This document shows positions 11,431 through 23,800 of a stretch of 64,000 nt of DNA, one piece after another (within the stretch, counting starts at the first letter, position 1; each line of letters starts with the position of its first letter). A program made the position numbers and the translations under genes. The stretch comes from Septoria linicola (Eukaryota; Ascomycota; Dothideomycetes; Mycosphaerellales; Mycosphaerellaceae): NCBI GenBank assembly GCA_024114885.1, contig CP099420.1, positions 3,680,237-3,744,236 of the forward strand, read 5' to 3'. The notes under the pieces were generated by a model. It was not told the DNA's origin and searched no databases. It saw nothing but the letters and a program-made list of their open reading frames with translations.

Positions 11431-14400
11431 TTAGCTTATACCCCTAATTAAGTATTACCTATCGAATTTCTAAATCTTTAGCTCCGCTAGGCTAGCTTTA
11501 GCCTTTAGCTTACTAAGTCTTCTACTTCTTCTTTAAGCTCTATTAGTAGCTAGCGTATATAACTCTCTCTTTCTTCTTAAGTTATTACTAATAGCTTACT
11601 AATAAAGATCTATAGATACTTGTACCTAGGTAGAAGGCCTAGTTCTATAACCTTCTCTATTAGTAGCGGTACTTCTTCTAGTTTAACCTAATCTAGAACT
11701 AGCTTTAGGTTTTCTTATAGAAAGGTATATTTCTTAAGGTCTATTCTCTTATAGATATACTCCTGTTTTAAGCTATCTAGTTCCTTAAGCTTATACGATA
11801 TACCTCCTTATAATACTTTAGATACTCTAAAAGAGCCTTCCTATCTAAACGTAAGCTTATAAGAGAAGCTAGTTTTTAACTTAGAGTAGTATACTAATAC
11901 GAGATCTCCTTTCTTTAGTATAGTAAGGTCTATATAACGATGTTTATCGAAGTACGCCTTGTTCTACTCTTAGAGACGCTATTAATATAGTCGTCCTTCT
12001 TCTATAGTCGTTTCTATAGCTTCTAGGGCTTGAGCTCGAATCGTAAGAAGCTCTACTCTAGTCTTAACCTTACTCTAATCTATAATCCGGAAGGTATAGT
12101 GTTCTAGTTCGATTAGTAGTACTACGTCACGCCTAATTATTACTTCCGACAGCGTTAGGCTAGTAGTAGAGACTATTATCGTTCTTTCTACTTATAATAC
12201 TACTAGAATATAGTCCCTAATCGAATAAAGGCCGCCGTTAGAGAGCTTTAAGTAAGCGTCTAATATCGTCTTATAGCCGACTTTAACGATAGCGTTAGAC
12301 TAAGAGTAGTATAGCGAGATATTAATACGCTTAATACTATACGATAGTAGTAGCTTCTCTACGTTACTAAGGTTAGTCTTATAGTTATCGAGGATAACTT
12401 CTATAGTAGCACCCTACTAGTAAAAGATCTCTTCCTATATAAACCTTACTATCTATACTAAGAAGATACTCTTCGCTAGGTACTAGAATATACGTACTTC
12501 TAGCTAGCGCGATAGAGATTCGCGTATAACTATTAACGAATAGTTCTTCGAGATATATAAGCTATCGATATACTACTACTAGCCGACTATAACTTAGAGC
12601 GGGATTTATAGCTTTCTAGGTACCTATCTCCTATACCGAAGACTATAAATAGTATATTACCGAATAGCGAGCGAGATTTAAGCCTAAACCCTATCCTACT
12701 ACTATCGTTTCTAGATAAGATTATACGTCTATTTAGCGCTACGATAACCGTTCTTATAATAGTATACCTTAATAATACGAGCTCGCGTTTTAGGTTTATT
12801 AATAACTCGCTATAGAGGTCTAGCTACTCGCTCTTAGCGCTAGAGCTAGTTGTTTTTAATATAAAACAGCCGACACTTCTTTCTTAACTACTTATACTCG
12901 TTATTAGAAACTCTTTTAGGTCTTTATATTCGTATAAGTATAAAAGCGATATTTATTAACTCCTAAGAGTAGATTCTATTAATCGTAGGTAGCTCGCTCT
13001 AAATCACCTATATAGAGAAAGCGTTAACGTAAAAGGTATCGAAGAATTACTTATTAATTATTAGATCTACGTCTTCTTCCTATTCTATAGCCTCTATATC
13101 TTTAGGCGTAGTAGGCTTCCTTAATAACGAATCTAGAGCTATATACTTCTTACTAGGAATATATATAATATTAAAGTCGAAGAGGTAGATCTATACTAGC
13201 TAGCGCGTTATTACTATATTTAGTAAATTAGAGATAGCCTTATTAAGCTAGTAAATAAGGGTATTTATATTAATCTCTAGTTAGAAGTATACTCTAAATA
13301 GCTATAGTTTTAGCTTCTTTAATACCTTTAGTATACTAAGGTATTCGCGCTTTCTAGTATCGTACTTAACTTCTACTTAGTTAAATAGGCCGGACTTATA
13401 TCGAACTAGATAGTAGAGAAGTAGCTCGTCTCGATTATATTAGGAAAGCGTATATCTCTAACCTTTACTACTCGAATCTACGCCTATAATAATAAGTCCT
13501 ACCCCTTCTCTATAGTTAAGAGTAACTAGGGCTAGGACTGAAACTAGTACCTTTAAGACGACGTCTTTAGCTAGTTAGTATTCGGTAGTCTATTAAAACT
13601 TAGTATCCTTCTATAAGAGTTTAAATAGCGGAGTAAGGATAATCGTGAAACCTTTAACCTAGACGCGGTAGTACGTAACTACGTCGAGGAAGATTCGAAC
13701 CTCCTTCTAATTTTCTAGCGTCGGCTATTTCTTAATCTTCGCTACTCTTATAAAGTCTAGATAGCGACTATCGATACTAGTAAGGTAACTAACGATTACT
13801 AGTTATTCGTAATAGAGCTATAGCTTATTAAAAGCTATAGTTATATTAGCTCGTTCTATATTATAGAGAACGTCGTCTATAGCTATAATATGTTTAATAA
13901 CGTAATAGTAGAGGCTAGGTTTAACCTCTTTACTATCGTACTTCGTCTTAGGCCCTTTAATACCGATATTATTAAGGAACGGCTATACCTTATACGAGAT
14001 ATACTCTATAAGTACTTGATTAATAATATAAACGAACTAGGTAACAGAATTCGTAGCTCCTTACAGTAACGTTGTCTACTATAATAAGCCTAGTAGTAAG
14101 TCAAAGCCTATAAGGTCTCTATATAATTTATCGAGTAGGATTTAGTTATATCTAGAGAAGATATTAACTAACGAGGCTAGCGCGTAACCGGTAAAGTCCT
14201 TAGAGAAACCCTTAGCGTTAGGTAGTAAGTTCGAATCTCTTATAGTAACTTAATTAAACTTCTAAGCTACGTTAATTAACTAATACTTCTTTAGCTTACC
14301 TACCTCTATCTTCTTACTAATAAGGAAGTATAGGTTTTAATAGGCACTATAGTATAGCTTAAGAGTTCTAGCTTAGATTCGTTGTCTTAGTATATCCTCT

Positions 14401-15500
14401 ACGATATATCGTAGCGATAGGTTTAACTTGAAGCCTAGATACTACTATAGCTTATAAGAAACTATCTAAATCTTCTATAGTAGAGTAATATTAGGATTAA
14501 TTCAGCCTAAATACGTAAAGTCCTACGTAAAGGTAGCTTCTCGATTCCTTAGTATATAGTATAGTAAATCCAGCTCTTTTAGTAGTAGTTCTATACTAGG
14601 TTTGAACTTTATAAGCTATTTAGGCGTTAGGCGTAATCTAGGCTCGATCGTCGAGAACCTCTTAGTTAAGTACTTACTATTATAAGGTCTAGTACTAGGT
14701 AGCATAGCTACTTCCTTCTTAATATAAGTCCGTCGCTAGTCCTTTAATCCGCTAGGGTTTAAGCTATTAGTTATAGTAATATCGGCATTTACTAGTTTAA
14801 TCTTATTAGTAACTCGCTTATAAAGAGTATAGGCGCTAATATAATTATCTAGCTTCCGCTACCCTATAGCTTCTTTATTACAAGCTTTCTCTACTACTAT
14901 ATTAATAGCGGCCGAGATAACGTACGTCTCCTCGCTAAGCTTGTCGTCTACTTTATCGGAGATAACCTCGTTATAGGGTCTAGGTTCTTAGATAGCTAGC
15001 TCCGCCTCTCTAAGCTTCCTACGGGTAATTATCAAGTATTCGCTTCTATAATTTAAACCCTAGCTCGATTAAGACACTAGTATAGTATCGTTAAAACTGT
15101 ACCTAATACCCTAGTATAAGTCTCGCTCGCTAGTACAAGCTAGCTTAGCTTCGCTAGTAGCTAGTAGAAGCTTCTTAAGTCGACTATTTTAGCTAAATTT
15201 AGCGATATTACCTTTAACGGCTACTACTACGAGATAGTCGTACTATGTTTAAGTCTAGCTATAATTAACCTGTCTTAATAGTTCGAGCTACTATCGTAGA
15301 GAGGTGCTTTGTCTAATTAAGTCCGCTATAAAATAGTCTCTAAAGTAGATTACCTTTATATATAATAACTACTACGTAAGGTAGTTAAAGACTTGATTCT
15401 CTAGGAGTTTAGAGCTATTAGTAACTATAAACGAATACTAGTACTAATCGCTTATCTATCTATACTACTAGTATAGTTTAAAGTATAGTATAGGAGGTAT
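11430..15500 (-). pseudogene. pol: GG-d pol (RT, RNase H, integrase), RIP-killed
   Basis: Replicates element RNA into DNA and inserts it. Order on the minus strand: RT with a Phe-Leu-Asn-Asn core at 13968-13979 (the Asn pair stands for the catalytic Asp pair after RIP) followed by Ile-Gly-Ile-Lys-Gly-Pro; RNase H near 13150-13560 with Gly-Val-Asp-Ser-Ser and Tyr-Glu-Ser-Gly type motifs; integrase core near 12150-12700; the integrase C-terminal segment Lys-Gly-Asp-Leu-Val-Leu-Val near 11890-11912; and a basic/acidic probable coiled-coil tail to about 11430. RT and integrase are in the same frame (codon low positions divisible by 3), which is the -1 frame relative to gag-protease. The start near 15500 is inferred from the position of a palindrome and the frame change. 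Many in-frame TAG/TAA make it non-functional. Confidence 0.85.
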
Positions 15501-15504
15501 AACG

Positions 15505-15529
15505 TAATTATCGTTTAAAAAGGTAACTA
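15505..15529. repeat. 25-bp TTTAAA-centred palindrome between gag-protease and pol
   Basis: Plus strand TAATTATCGTTT then AAAAAGGTAACTA; imperfect partner of the palindromes at 10391 and 18642. On the coding strand it lies between protease and RT, about where the frame changes. It contains TTTAAAC on the minus strand, but that heptamer is not in phase for a -1 slip from the gag frame. Confidence 0.7.
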
Positions 15530-15899
15530 TAGAACGTTCTACTAGCTAACCTCTCTAAGTAGAGTTTTTACCTCTAACTACTAAACCTTATACGGAAAGG
15601 GTAGTAGAAGCTTGAAAAGCTTATAATCCCTCTCTCTACTCCTCGCTATTATAAGATCTAGAGTCCTCGATAGTATACTCTATATTCTTTAGCTAATAAT
15701 TATTAAAAGTCAGAGTTCGGACACTAACTTCTACCGAACCTAGACGCGATATACGTATTAGAGCCCCTACTAAACTCGTGCCGTCGACTAGAGCTAGTTC
15801 CTCGGCACTCTAGCTTTTCCTAGTACCTATTCTATAGTATATATATTACTATAGCTATTAAAGCCTATAAATATAATAATACGACCGTCTAGAGTACTA

Positions 15900-18630
15900 A
15901 TTAAGCCCTCCTAAGAGCTATTATCGTAGTTCTTAGAAGCTAGGCGTACCTGTCGTATCTATAGTCGGCTAAGTAAGATTAGGCTATTCGCTAGTAAGAC
16001 TAGAAATAGTATAGTAACTCTTACGCTAAAGGTATCGATTAATACTTCTAGGTAGTACCTAACGAAAGTAACCTTACCTCCGACTCCTCCTATAGTAATA
16101 TTACTAAGAGGGGTTATACTAACTTAAAGCTTCTAAACGTATTCGATCGGTATAATTATTAACTTAGCCCCCTCGTCGATTAAAGACTTATAAGCTATTA
16201 TTCGAGAGCTGTACTTTATAGGCACGTAGATACTTAGAATAATCTAATAGATATTATTAAATAATAGGAGGATATTATTAGTCTACTCGTAAAGCTTAGA
16301 AGTAGGCCTAGGTTTTACTATATTAATCGCCGTAGTAGTAGCCTAGAAGGCCTTGATATCGGTCGCTAAAATAGCTTTTATTAGCTTCTCTACTATATCG
16401 TAGAAGGCTTTAGATAGTAAGGAATATACGCTAATCTTAGCTCTACTACCTCTATTCGTACGCTTCTTTACCTAGAGCTTATTAAGCTTCTTACGTAGAT
16501 CTGTATTATTTAGAACACGACCTTATAAGGAATACGACGCTCGCTCGCTATAGAGAATAATCTCTACTAAGCTTAACTAGACCTTAGATTCGAGTATTTT
16601 GTCTATCTAGAAGACGTTAGCGTTATTATTAGCGTACGTAGCTCGAAGGTAGTTATCTACCTACTTTGTCTTTAGAGGCTCTTTTACCTTCTTTCGCTTT
16701 TAAGTATACGTAGGAGCGACTAGAACTAGTAGACTATTTAGGTAGTCGTATATCTACTTATCCTCGACCTTATCGTTATTACGTCCTTAAGTTTAAGAAT
16801 CCTCTAACTCTCCTATATCCGTAAGGTAAGAAGCTAGCTAGTTTTTATCTTTAACCTCTTTAATACGAGAGTAACGATAAGCGCGAGTTCTTATAGCTAT
16901 AGCCTAGGTCGTAATCTACTTCTATACTCCTATTAGCTATCTTCTAACTAGACGAGAAAGGTTCGGGTTCCGTTTTGTCTTTACGCTATCTCTAGCTACG
17001 TAGGCGCTAATTAGATCGTCTTAATCTTTCTACGTAATAGAAGCGACTTAACTAATATTAATAGGACCGTCGATACTAGCTGCCTTGTTCGCTATCCTCT
17101 ACTAGCTCGCTCTTAGCGTTAATAAACGATCTATATTTTCAAGATTAATCTTTCCGTAGCGCTACTCTAATACTTCTATTAATACGAATAGCTTTAGTAG
17201 TTCCTTGTCTTAGTAGTACTATATCTTTTCTATACCTAGGCGAGGCGTTCTATAGTATATAATACTAGTCTTTAGATCTCTATATATTAAGCCCTTAGTC
17301 TCGAACTACTATAGATACTCGTAGTTTATAGCTATATAGCCTTCGAGTCTATATATCTAATAACCTAAAATCTTTAGAGCGATCGCTATATAGGCCTTAA
17401 TTATTAACCCGTTATCTATCGTAGCTAAGTTAATCGAAATCTCCTAGCTATAAGTAGGCCTTAGAATATATAGATAGTCGTGATCGTAAGACTTCGCCTA
17501 CTATCCTATCGACGAGCGTAGTAGCTATAGGCCTCCTTCTTCGAGTCGACGAATTATAGCGATTATAAGGTCTTATATACTAGCGGTAATATTATCGACG
17601 CTTACTAGTTTATAGCCTTTATAGACTACTGTTTCTCTAGCCTTGAACTTAGAGTTTAGTCTTAGAGCGGACTTCTTTACTACTTTATATAACTACTAGA
17701 CATCCCTACCGCCTTCGTTATATACTTCTAATTTAAAGTCCTTATTACTATTAATCTAACGCTAGGCTATCTTTAAGAGCTTACTATAATCTAAGTTACT
17801 ATTATTAAGGTCTAACCTAAGATAGGCCTAGAGCCTCTTACCGAAGCGGAATAGTAGGCCTCGTATAAATAGAAGAGTACGAGAACGCTCGTCTATATAT
17901 AAAGTAGGTATAGTATTAGAGTAGAGTATAAACTACCTTAAGTACTCTAAGAGATTATTATCCTCGCTATAGTCGACCTTATAAAGGTTTTCTATATAGC
18001 GGCGGTTTCTAAGTATATATATACTATCGTACTTTCGGTACTCCTTAATAATAGATTCCTTAAACTTAGCGTAGTCTCGATTATAGAAACTATTAAGGCG
18101 CTAGTATCGTCTACGTTAGACGACTATAACCTAAGTAAGTAACTTCTTATAAAGCTATTTATTATTATTAATAAGTAGGATAGTATAGTTACTATATAGT
18201 ACTTTAAAACGCTTAATGTACTCGGTTACGTTCTCTCTATTAAAGAAGGGATTCTAGTCCGAGCTAGGTATTAGCGGAACCTAAGCGACAATTATCTTCT
18301 AGCTTTAGGTTACTTAGATAGTCTCTATAAGTAGCTAGAACTACGCCGTAGATAGTCTACTATTTAAGTTTAGTTCTTAAAAGGTATTAGCGTTAGGGTT
18401 AAGGTTATTACCTCCTTAGTCCTTAGCTTCTATAGATATATCGTTATCTAGTAGAGAGAATAAAGTAAAAGCGGGTAGTAGCTTTACTAGTAATCTCCGA
18501 ATTTGCTTATTAAGCTAGTTAGATAAGCTACTATCTAGTATTATAGGCCGGCTAGTAGATACTAATTCACTTATAGAGCTCGTTCGAAGGTATTCTAAGA
18601 GTATATTATACTCTTCTTAATTAAGGTTTT
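15900..18630 (-). pseudogene. gag: GG-d gag with aspartic protease domain, RIP-killed
   Basis: Minus-strand frame open apart from RIP stops. The N-terminal third begins near 18630, just inside the leader palindrome. The retrotransposon gag core starts around 18250 with Pro-Phe-Phe-Asn-Arg-Glu-Asn-Val and runs to about 17600 through Tyr-Ser-Glu-Asp-Asn-Asn-Leu-Leu-Glu-Tyr and Tyr-Ile-Asp-Glu-Arg-Ser. The protease-like motif Leu-Ile-Asp-Glu-Gly-Ala lies at about 16166-16183, followed by a run matching the usual flap and C-terminal part to about 15960. Gag and protease share one frame. No clear Cys-Cys-His-Cys knuckle was found, which RIP could have erased (Cys to Tyr). The family's role is particle assembly and maturation. 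Confidence 0.78.
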
Positions 18631-18641
18631 TAAATAAAATA

Positions 18642-18666
18642 TAGTTATCGTTTAAAACGATAACTA
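18642..18666. repeat. Perfect 25-bp palindrome before gag
   Basis: TAGTTATCGTTT, one A, then AAACGATAACTA: 12-bp perfect arms. It sits just upstream of the inferred gag start on the coding strand. The same structure is at 37513-37537 in GG-f and, degenerate and reversed, near 1300 in GG-b. Confidence 0.85.
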
Positions 18667-19378
18667 AAAAACAAGGGTCTAATATTTTATTAGCTATCTA
18701 AAGGTAAATCGTTAATCTTTTCTTATAATACTAGGGCTATATTAATTGTGCCTAATAAGTAAGGTATATCGTGTCGTATAGTTCGACCGTTTATAGCTAG
18801 GCGCGTCTATCTTACTTATTCGGGTAATCTACTATATAACTATAGTAGTATAATATTACGTTAGCCTATACTATATACTAGGTCTAGGGCCTTAGACGTA
18901 ATTAGTGTCCTTAGCTAAACGATTAGCGTATAACGCTATACTAGGGCTTATTCTAAGCGATCTATATACTAGAGGATACGAGATTGCCTAGATAGGTCTA
19001 GCCTATCCTATAGCCTCTACGCTATCTAAACGAGAGCGTTTTTACGCTAAACTAGGGTCTAATCGAAGACTATTATAGGTATAGAGACCTCGAGTAAATC
19101 TCTAATATAGTAAGTCGCCTTACTATCTATACGATAATTACTAAATAGATCCGTACTAAGGAGTACTAGAGGTTTATAACTTTTCTAGGTTAGAGCGATA
19201 TCTATATTCTAGAGGCTTCTACGTTATTATAGCCCTTTAAGTCGCCTCTTACGTAGGCTCCTTTAGGCCTCTTATTAATGTTTATAGTATATTAGTTCTC
19301 GCTTTAAGGCTACCTTCTACCCTCCGCGCTTCTAGTCCTAGTATAAGAGAGAAGAGATAGCTCTACCTTCGGCTCTAT
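18667..19378 (-). other. GG-d untranslated leader
   Basis: About 0.7 kb between the 5' LTR and gag, with no reading frame that survives RIP-aware translation. The primer-binding site should lie directly inside the LTR (plus strand GGCTCTAT at about 19371-19378, read on the minus strand as ATAGAGCC). RIP may have altered it, so the priming tRNA cannot be named. Confidence 0.6.
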
Positions 19379-19658
19379 TAATAGATAATAACTACTCTAA
19401 TACTAACTTTCTAGGCAGGTATAAGAGTAGTCGCTATAGAATAAGACCTATTTAGAGAGTAATAGTCTTGTAATACGTATATTAACTAGTAGTAACGAGC
19501 TTAAAATAGTAGCTCTAGGACTAAGAGCCTTATACTAGGACCGTAGGACATTAAATTAATTAAGTAGAGTAAACATTGCTATCTTAGAAACGAGCTACTA
19601 CCTTGCTTTTATACTAAAACTACTAAGCACGGCATGTAGGTAGGCCTTTGCCTTACTA
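19379..19658 (-). repeat. GG-d 5' LTR
   Basis: 280 bp, same ends as the 3' LTR at 6425. Taken alone it looks like a solo LTR, but the internal region and the CTAC duplication on its right show it is the second LTR of GG-d. The GAACA-TGTTC motif kept in the 3' LTR is mutated here. Confidence 0.9.
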
Positions 19659-20560
19659 CTACTTACGTATATAAATAGCTATATAGCGTTACTAGGTAGT
19701 AACGAAAGATAAGAACTAAACTTAATAGAAATAAGGCTCTATAGTAATTAATTAATAGTTAATAAAGAAGAAGAGATCGTTTAGAGCGCGAAAGTAGTCT
19801 AATTATATACCTTATTATAGTAGCGTAACTACTATTAGGATTAGGAGTCTATATACGAGACTTAGTTATATAAGGTTTTAGTTATTATTTAAAAAGATAA
19901 CTAAAAGTTTATTTTACCTTAACGCTTCTATAGCTATTATATACTACTAACGCTACTACTAACTACTATAGTATATACCTTACTATTACTAATAAGGACT
20001 AAGACTTAGATACTATCGTCGTTACTCTTATTAACTTAAAAGAGTCTTATTTTTATATATCTAGTCGACTTACTAGATCGTACTTTCTATATCGTAAGAG
20101 ACCGCTAGCGCTATAATTAATAGCTAGAAAGGAGCTATTAGAGCTGTTATTACTAAGAATTTAAGCTTCTCTATCTTTATATAGGCTAAAAACCTTAAAC
20201 TTTAAGAATTCTCTATTAGAAACTAATATTTTTAGCGATTTCTTTAGTTAGGCAAAATTTAGTAGTAAAAGGACCTTTAGAATAGAAAATCATTATCTTA
20301 CTTTACTAATTAGTAATAGAAAAGAGCTCTAGAAAGGTAGATTATAGTACTAATCTTAGAAATCGCTAGTAGAAAAAAGCTTTAAGAGTATAAGTCTAGC
20401 TTAGATTTTAAGACCTAGTAGTAGAAAGTAGCTTAGAATAGCTAACTTTTATAGCGATAGTAGGCTTAGAACTTAGAAAAAGGAGTAGGATAGTAGATTA
20501 GCTAGTAGATATAAAATCTATATTTAAAAGTTAAGTTTAGAAGAGTAACTAGCTATATAG
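19659..20560 (-). mobile_element. GG-c, right segment
   Basis: GG-c resumes immediately after GG-d with CTACTTACGTATATAAA, the sequence that follows the extra ORF region in intact copies, and aligns with about 10165-11060 of GG-d. It ends at 20560 where the LTR of GG-e starts. It holds only the spacer region and no gene. It is noticeably more mutated than GG-d, with extra TA conversions and a short deletion near 20285. Confidence 0.85.
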
Positions 20561-20840
20561 TAATAGATAATAACTACCCTAATACTAACCTTCTAGGTAG
20601 GTATAAGAGTAGTCGCTATAGAACAAGACCTGTTCGGAGAGTAATAGTCTTATAATACGTGTATTAACTAGTAGTAACGAGCTTAAAATAGTAGCCCTAG
20701 GACTAAGAGCCTTATACTAGGACTATAGGATATTAAATTAATTAAGTAGAGTAAATATTACTATCTTAGAAACGAGCTACTACCTTGCTTTTATACTAAA
20801 ACTACTAAGTATAGTATATAGGTAGGCCTTTACCTTACTA
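20561..20840 (-). repeat. GG-e 3' LTR
   Basis: 280 bp, same ends as the other GG LTRs; keeps the GAACA-5-TGTTC motif at 20621-20635. The neighbouring internal TCCTCCCTTTCTT is the polypurine tract on the coding strand. Confidence 0.88.
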
Positions 20841-20869
20841 ATCCTCCCTTTCTTAGTATCTAACTAGAT

Positions 20870-23800
20870 ACCTAACTACTCGTAGAGCCTTCTTAGAATT
20901 ACTTAAAACTAGCTAGTTTTCCTATTAAAGTCTATTAAACTTTCAATTAGAGGCCTATTAAATAGTTACCTTTTCTAACGATAACTACTAAAAACACCTT
21001 CTTAGATCCGATTATTATTCGCTAGACGCTACTCTTCTACTATATTCTTAGAGATCTCCTTAGGAACGGCGCCTCTCTTCTTTAATACTAATACTTCTAA
21101 GTTACTATCTACGCTTATAAAACTAGCTTCGCTAAATATATACTCCTTAATATCTATAGCTATAGCGTAGGTAGTATCGAATTAAGCTTTAGCTATAGTC
21201 TACTATTTAGCTATATAGATCTTAAACTCCTCCTTACTTATACTAAAGAGCTTCTTTATTTCTATACTTACTACCTAATCCGCCTATAGAACTCGGCCTA
21301 CTAAGGTATCGGAAATCGGGCTTAGGCTAGTTAATAGTACCTTAGTAGCGAAAGGTTTTATTACTCGTATAGGGTATATAGTGCCTAAAGCTATAAAGGG
21401 TATTCGTTCGCGATAGAGATATACGCTATAGACTATAGAAACGTTAATACGATTACTATTAGGCAACTTATCTAATACTTAACTATTAGGGTAGGCTAGA
21501 AACACTATTAGAATTATATAATACTTTTCGTCTATACGAGTATACTACTAAGGGAGGTAGGAGTACGAAATAACTAGCGAGCCTATATTAGTATAAGGGT
21601 TCTTCTAACTAAGGTTAAGGTTAGCTTTTATATCGTTAGTAATTACTAGAGCTATAGTCTCGACGAAGCCTATACTATAGCTTTACTTATTAGAGATAAT
21701 ACGCCTCGCTAGCTACTTTGCCTCCTTAGAGTTAAAGAGCCTATTACTAACTATGTTAGAGGTTAGTAAAAGTCGTCCTCTATCGCTAGTATCGTCTAGA
21801 GAGATCGTAAACTAAACCTAATTAAGGCCCTTCTCCTTAAGTAGTATATTCTCGTTCAAGGCGATATACTAGAAGCCGTTAGAGTAGTTAGAACTAGCCT
21901 TATCGTCGAAGATATAAAAGGTAGTAGATAGGTAGGCTACGTATTTAATAGTCGTATACGGAGTAGTAACTAGCTAATATAGCTATAGTAGAGGATACTA
22001 GCGAAGAAACTATTAGGATAGCGAGTACTATATACTACAAGACTAACTATACTAACTAATAGCTATATTATACTATCGATATACTATAAACTCCTACTAT
22101 ATAGCTTCGAGTAAGGAGCCTAGAATCTAAAATAAGCCTCTAGTAGAAAGAGAATAAAAGAGGAAGCCGTAGTCGGTCTAGGTACCCTTATTACTATCGT
22201 AGTCTAAGAGCTCTTAAGCCTTCTAATAGACGTTAGAAGTAACTTTCAAGTCTACCTCGGTCGTAGAGAACTAAAAGGGTCCGAGGTAGCTTCTACCTAC
22301 CTTACGTATTAGAGCGTTAATATCGTCCTCTAGTTCCTAAGTATTAGTACTCTTCTTACTACGACGAGTGCGTCCTATAGGCTTAGAGAAGAAAGTATTC
22401 GCTTCTAGCTTAAACTACGTCTAGTTTTAAGCGTTCTAGGCGATAAGGGCTTAGAGATTAGCTATACTATCTATCTAAATAATACGCTAGTAGAGAGTAT
22501 ACGTTACGTTAGCTATCTTTAGTAGCTTTAAACCTATAGTATTACCTATCTTAGCTATATATTCTTTATAAAGAGGCTAGCTAAGGTATAGAAGAATATT
22601 AATTAAAACGTAGCTCTTAGTTACTTTCTTCTTCTCCTAGATATTATCGACTTCTTTAAGAGCTCTACTAACGATTACCTAGTAGTAGACTTCAGAGGTA
22701 ATACTATCCTTTATATAAGCCTAGTAGCGTAGATTAGGCTCTAAGTCGCTCTCTAGCTTAATTCTACTATTATCTTCTAGTACGATTAGTAATAGGCGTT
22801 ACGGACCTAGTAGCGGCTCTATCGTAGGTAGTACTTAGTCTTATATAAGATCGCTATTACCTAAAGTACTTAGTATAGGAGAAGTTTCGATCGAGGTAAT
22901 AATAGTTTCTCTAGCGCGAATTCTAGTAAGCCTCTCGCTTTTATAAAGGATAGGCGTAGGCTTCTTCGTAGAGCTTAGCGTTAACTTCTCTAACTAAGCT
23001 TTTAGCCTCTATATAGTACTAGGCGATATAGAATCTCTAGGACGAGGCTCTAGGGTTATAAGTAAATTACCTTCTCTTTCTTAACTAGAGTTTCGAGTAG
23101 GACTAGATAAGGATAGGCCCTTAGGCGTAGAGGAAGAGAGTCGTCTATTAGATCTTAGATTTCTAGAAGGAGGTAATAGTCTATAGGATATTAAGAGCTA
23201 TCTCTCTACTATCGGAAATATATAGGTCGGTTCTTCGAAGGCCTCTCCTTTAGTAAGCTTAACTATAAATCCGTACTAATTAAGTCTATAGCCTACCTCT
23301 AGGCGTGCTTCTCTTATCTTATAGCTAAATATATTAACCTACGAGAGCTCCTCCTTAAACTTGTTCTAGTAGCGTCTTCTATCTAAGTTCGTATTAATAA
23401 AGCCTAAGCTCTACGAGCTAGGAGTCTTCTTACTTCTCTATAGCTAAAAATACTAGCTATAAGAGAATATATTCGCTACCTATTAATAGAAACGATCTTA
23501 CTTTTACTACGCTAAGAAGACCTAGTCTTTAGGCTCGCTCTTTTTAAAGGCGTCTTTATACTTATTTAACTATTAACGAAGGTTCCTAAGTATCTCTTTA
23601 TCGTATAAGATTTAGTTAAGGAAAGAGAAGTTTTACTTATACCTAAATTCTATATATAGCTACTACTAAATCAAGTTTCTCTCCTTTACTAAGTCCTAGC
23701 CTTCTTAGCGTATCTTCTTTATATTATCGCGCTTTATACTCTACGCGTTAAGGTACTTTAGTAAAATCTTAGTTAAGAGGCGTTTAAAGAAGTTAAATAT

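Larger units (their letters stand above)
6425..19658 (-). mobile_element. GG-d: complete 13.2-kb Ty3/Gypsy retrotransposon
   Basis: Two LTRs of 280 bp in direct orientation (6425-6704 and 19379-19658) bound an internal region of about 12.7 kb. The element sits inside GG-c with CTAC at 6421-6424 and again at 19659-19662 (a 4-bp target duplication, or 5 bp ACTAC if the terminal A is counted). Coding order on the minus strand, from the right: leader, gag with protease, RT, RNase H, integrase, then an extra long ORF before the 3' LTR. The order RT-RNaseH-integrase is diagnostic for Ty3/Gypsy. At 13.2 kb it is long for a fungal Gypsy element (commonly 5-8 kb). It has no intact ORF. Confidence 0.93.

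Noticed and set aside
15511..15517. TTTAAAC on the minus strand as the GG frameshift site.
   Set aside because: In the gag-protease frame the heptamer is out of phase (its AAC codon falls in the pol frame), so it cannot give a standard -1 slip from gag.
19379..19658. A solo LTR (and likewise 38250-38529).
   Set aside because: The internal sequence to the left is always the same 12.7 kb ending in another LTR, and target-site copies flank the whole unit, so these are the 5' LTRs of complete elements.
21284..21466. A 60-codon ORF starting at an ATG as an independent gene.
   Set aside because: It lies inside the longer RIP-interrupted extra ORF of GG-e, whose frame continues on both sides; homologous copies in GG-d and GG-f lack this open stretch.
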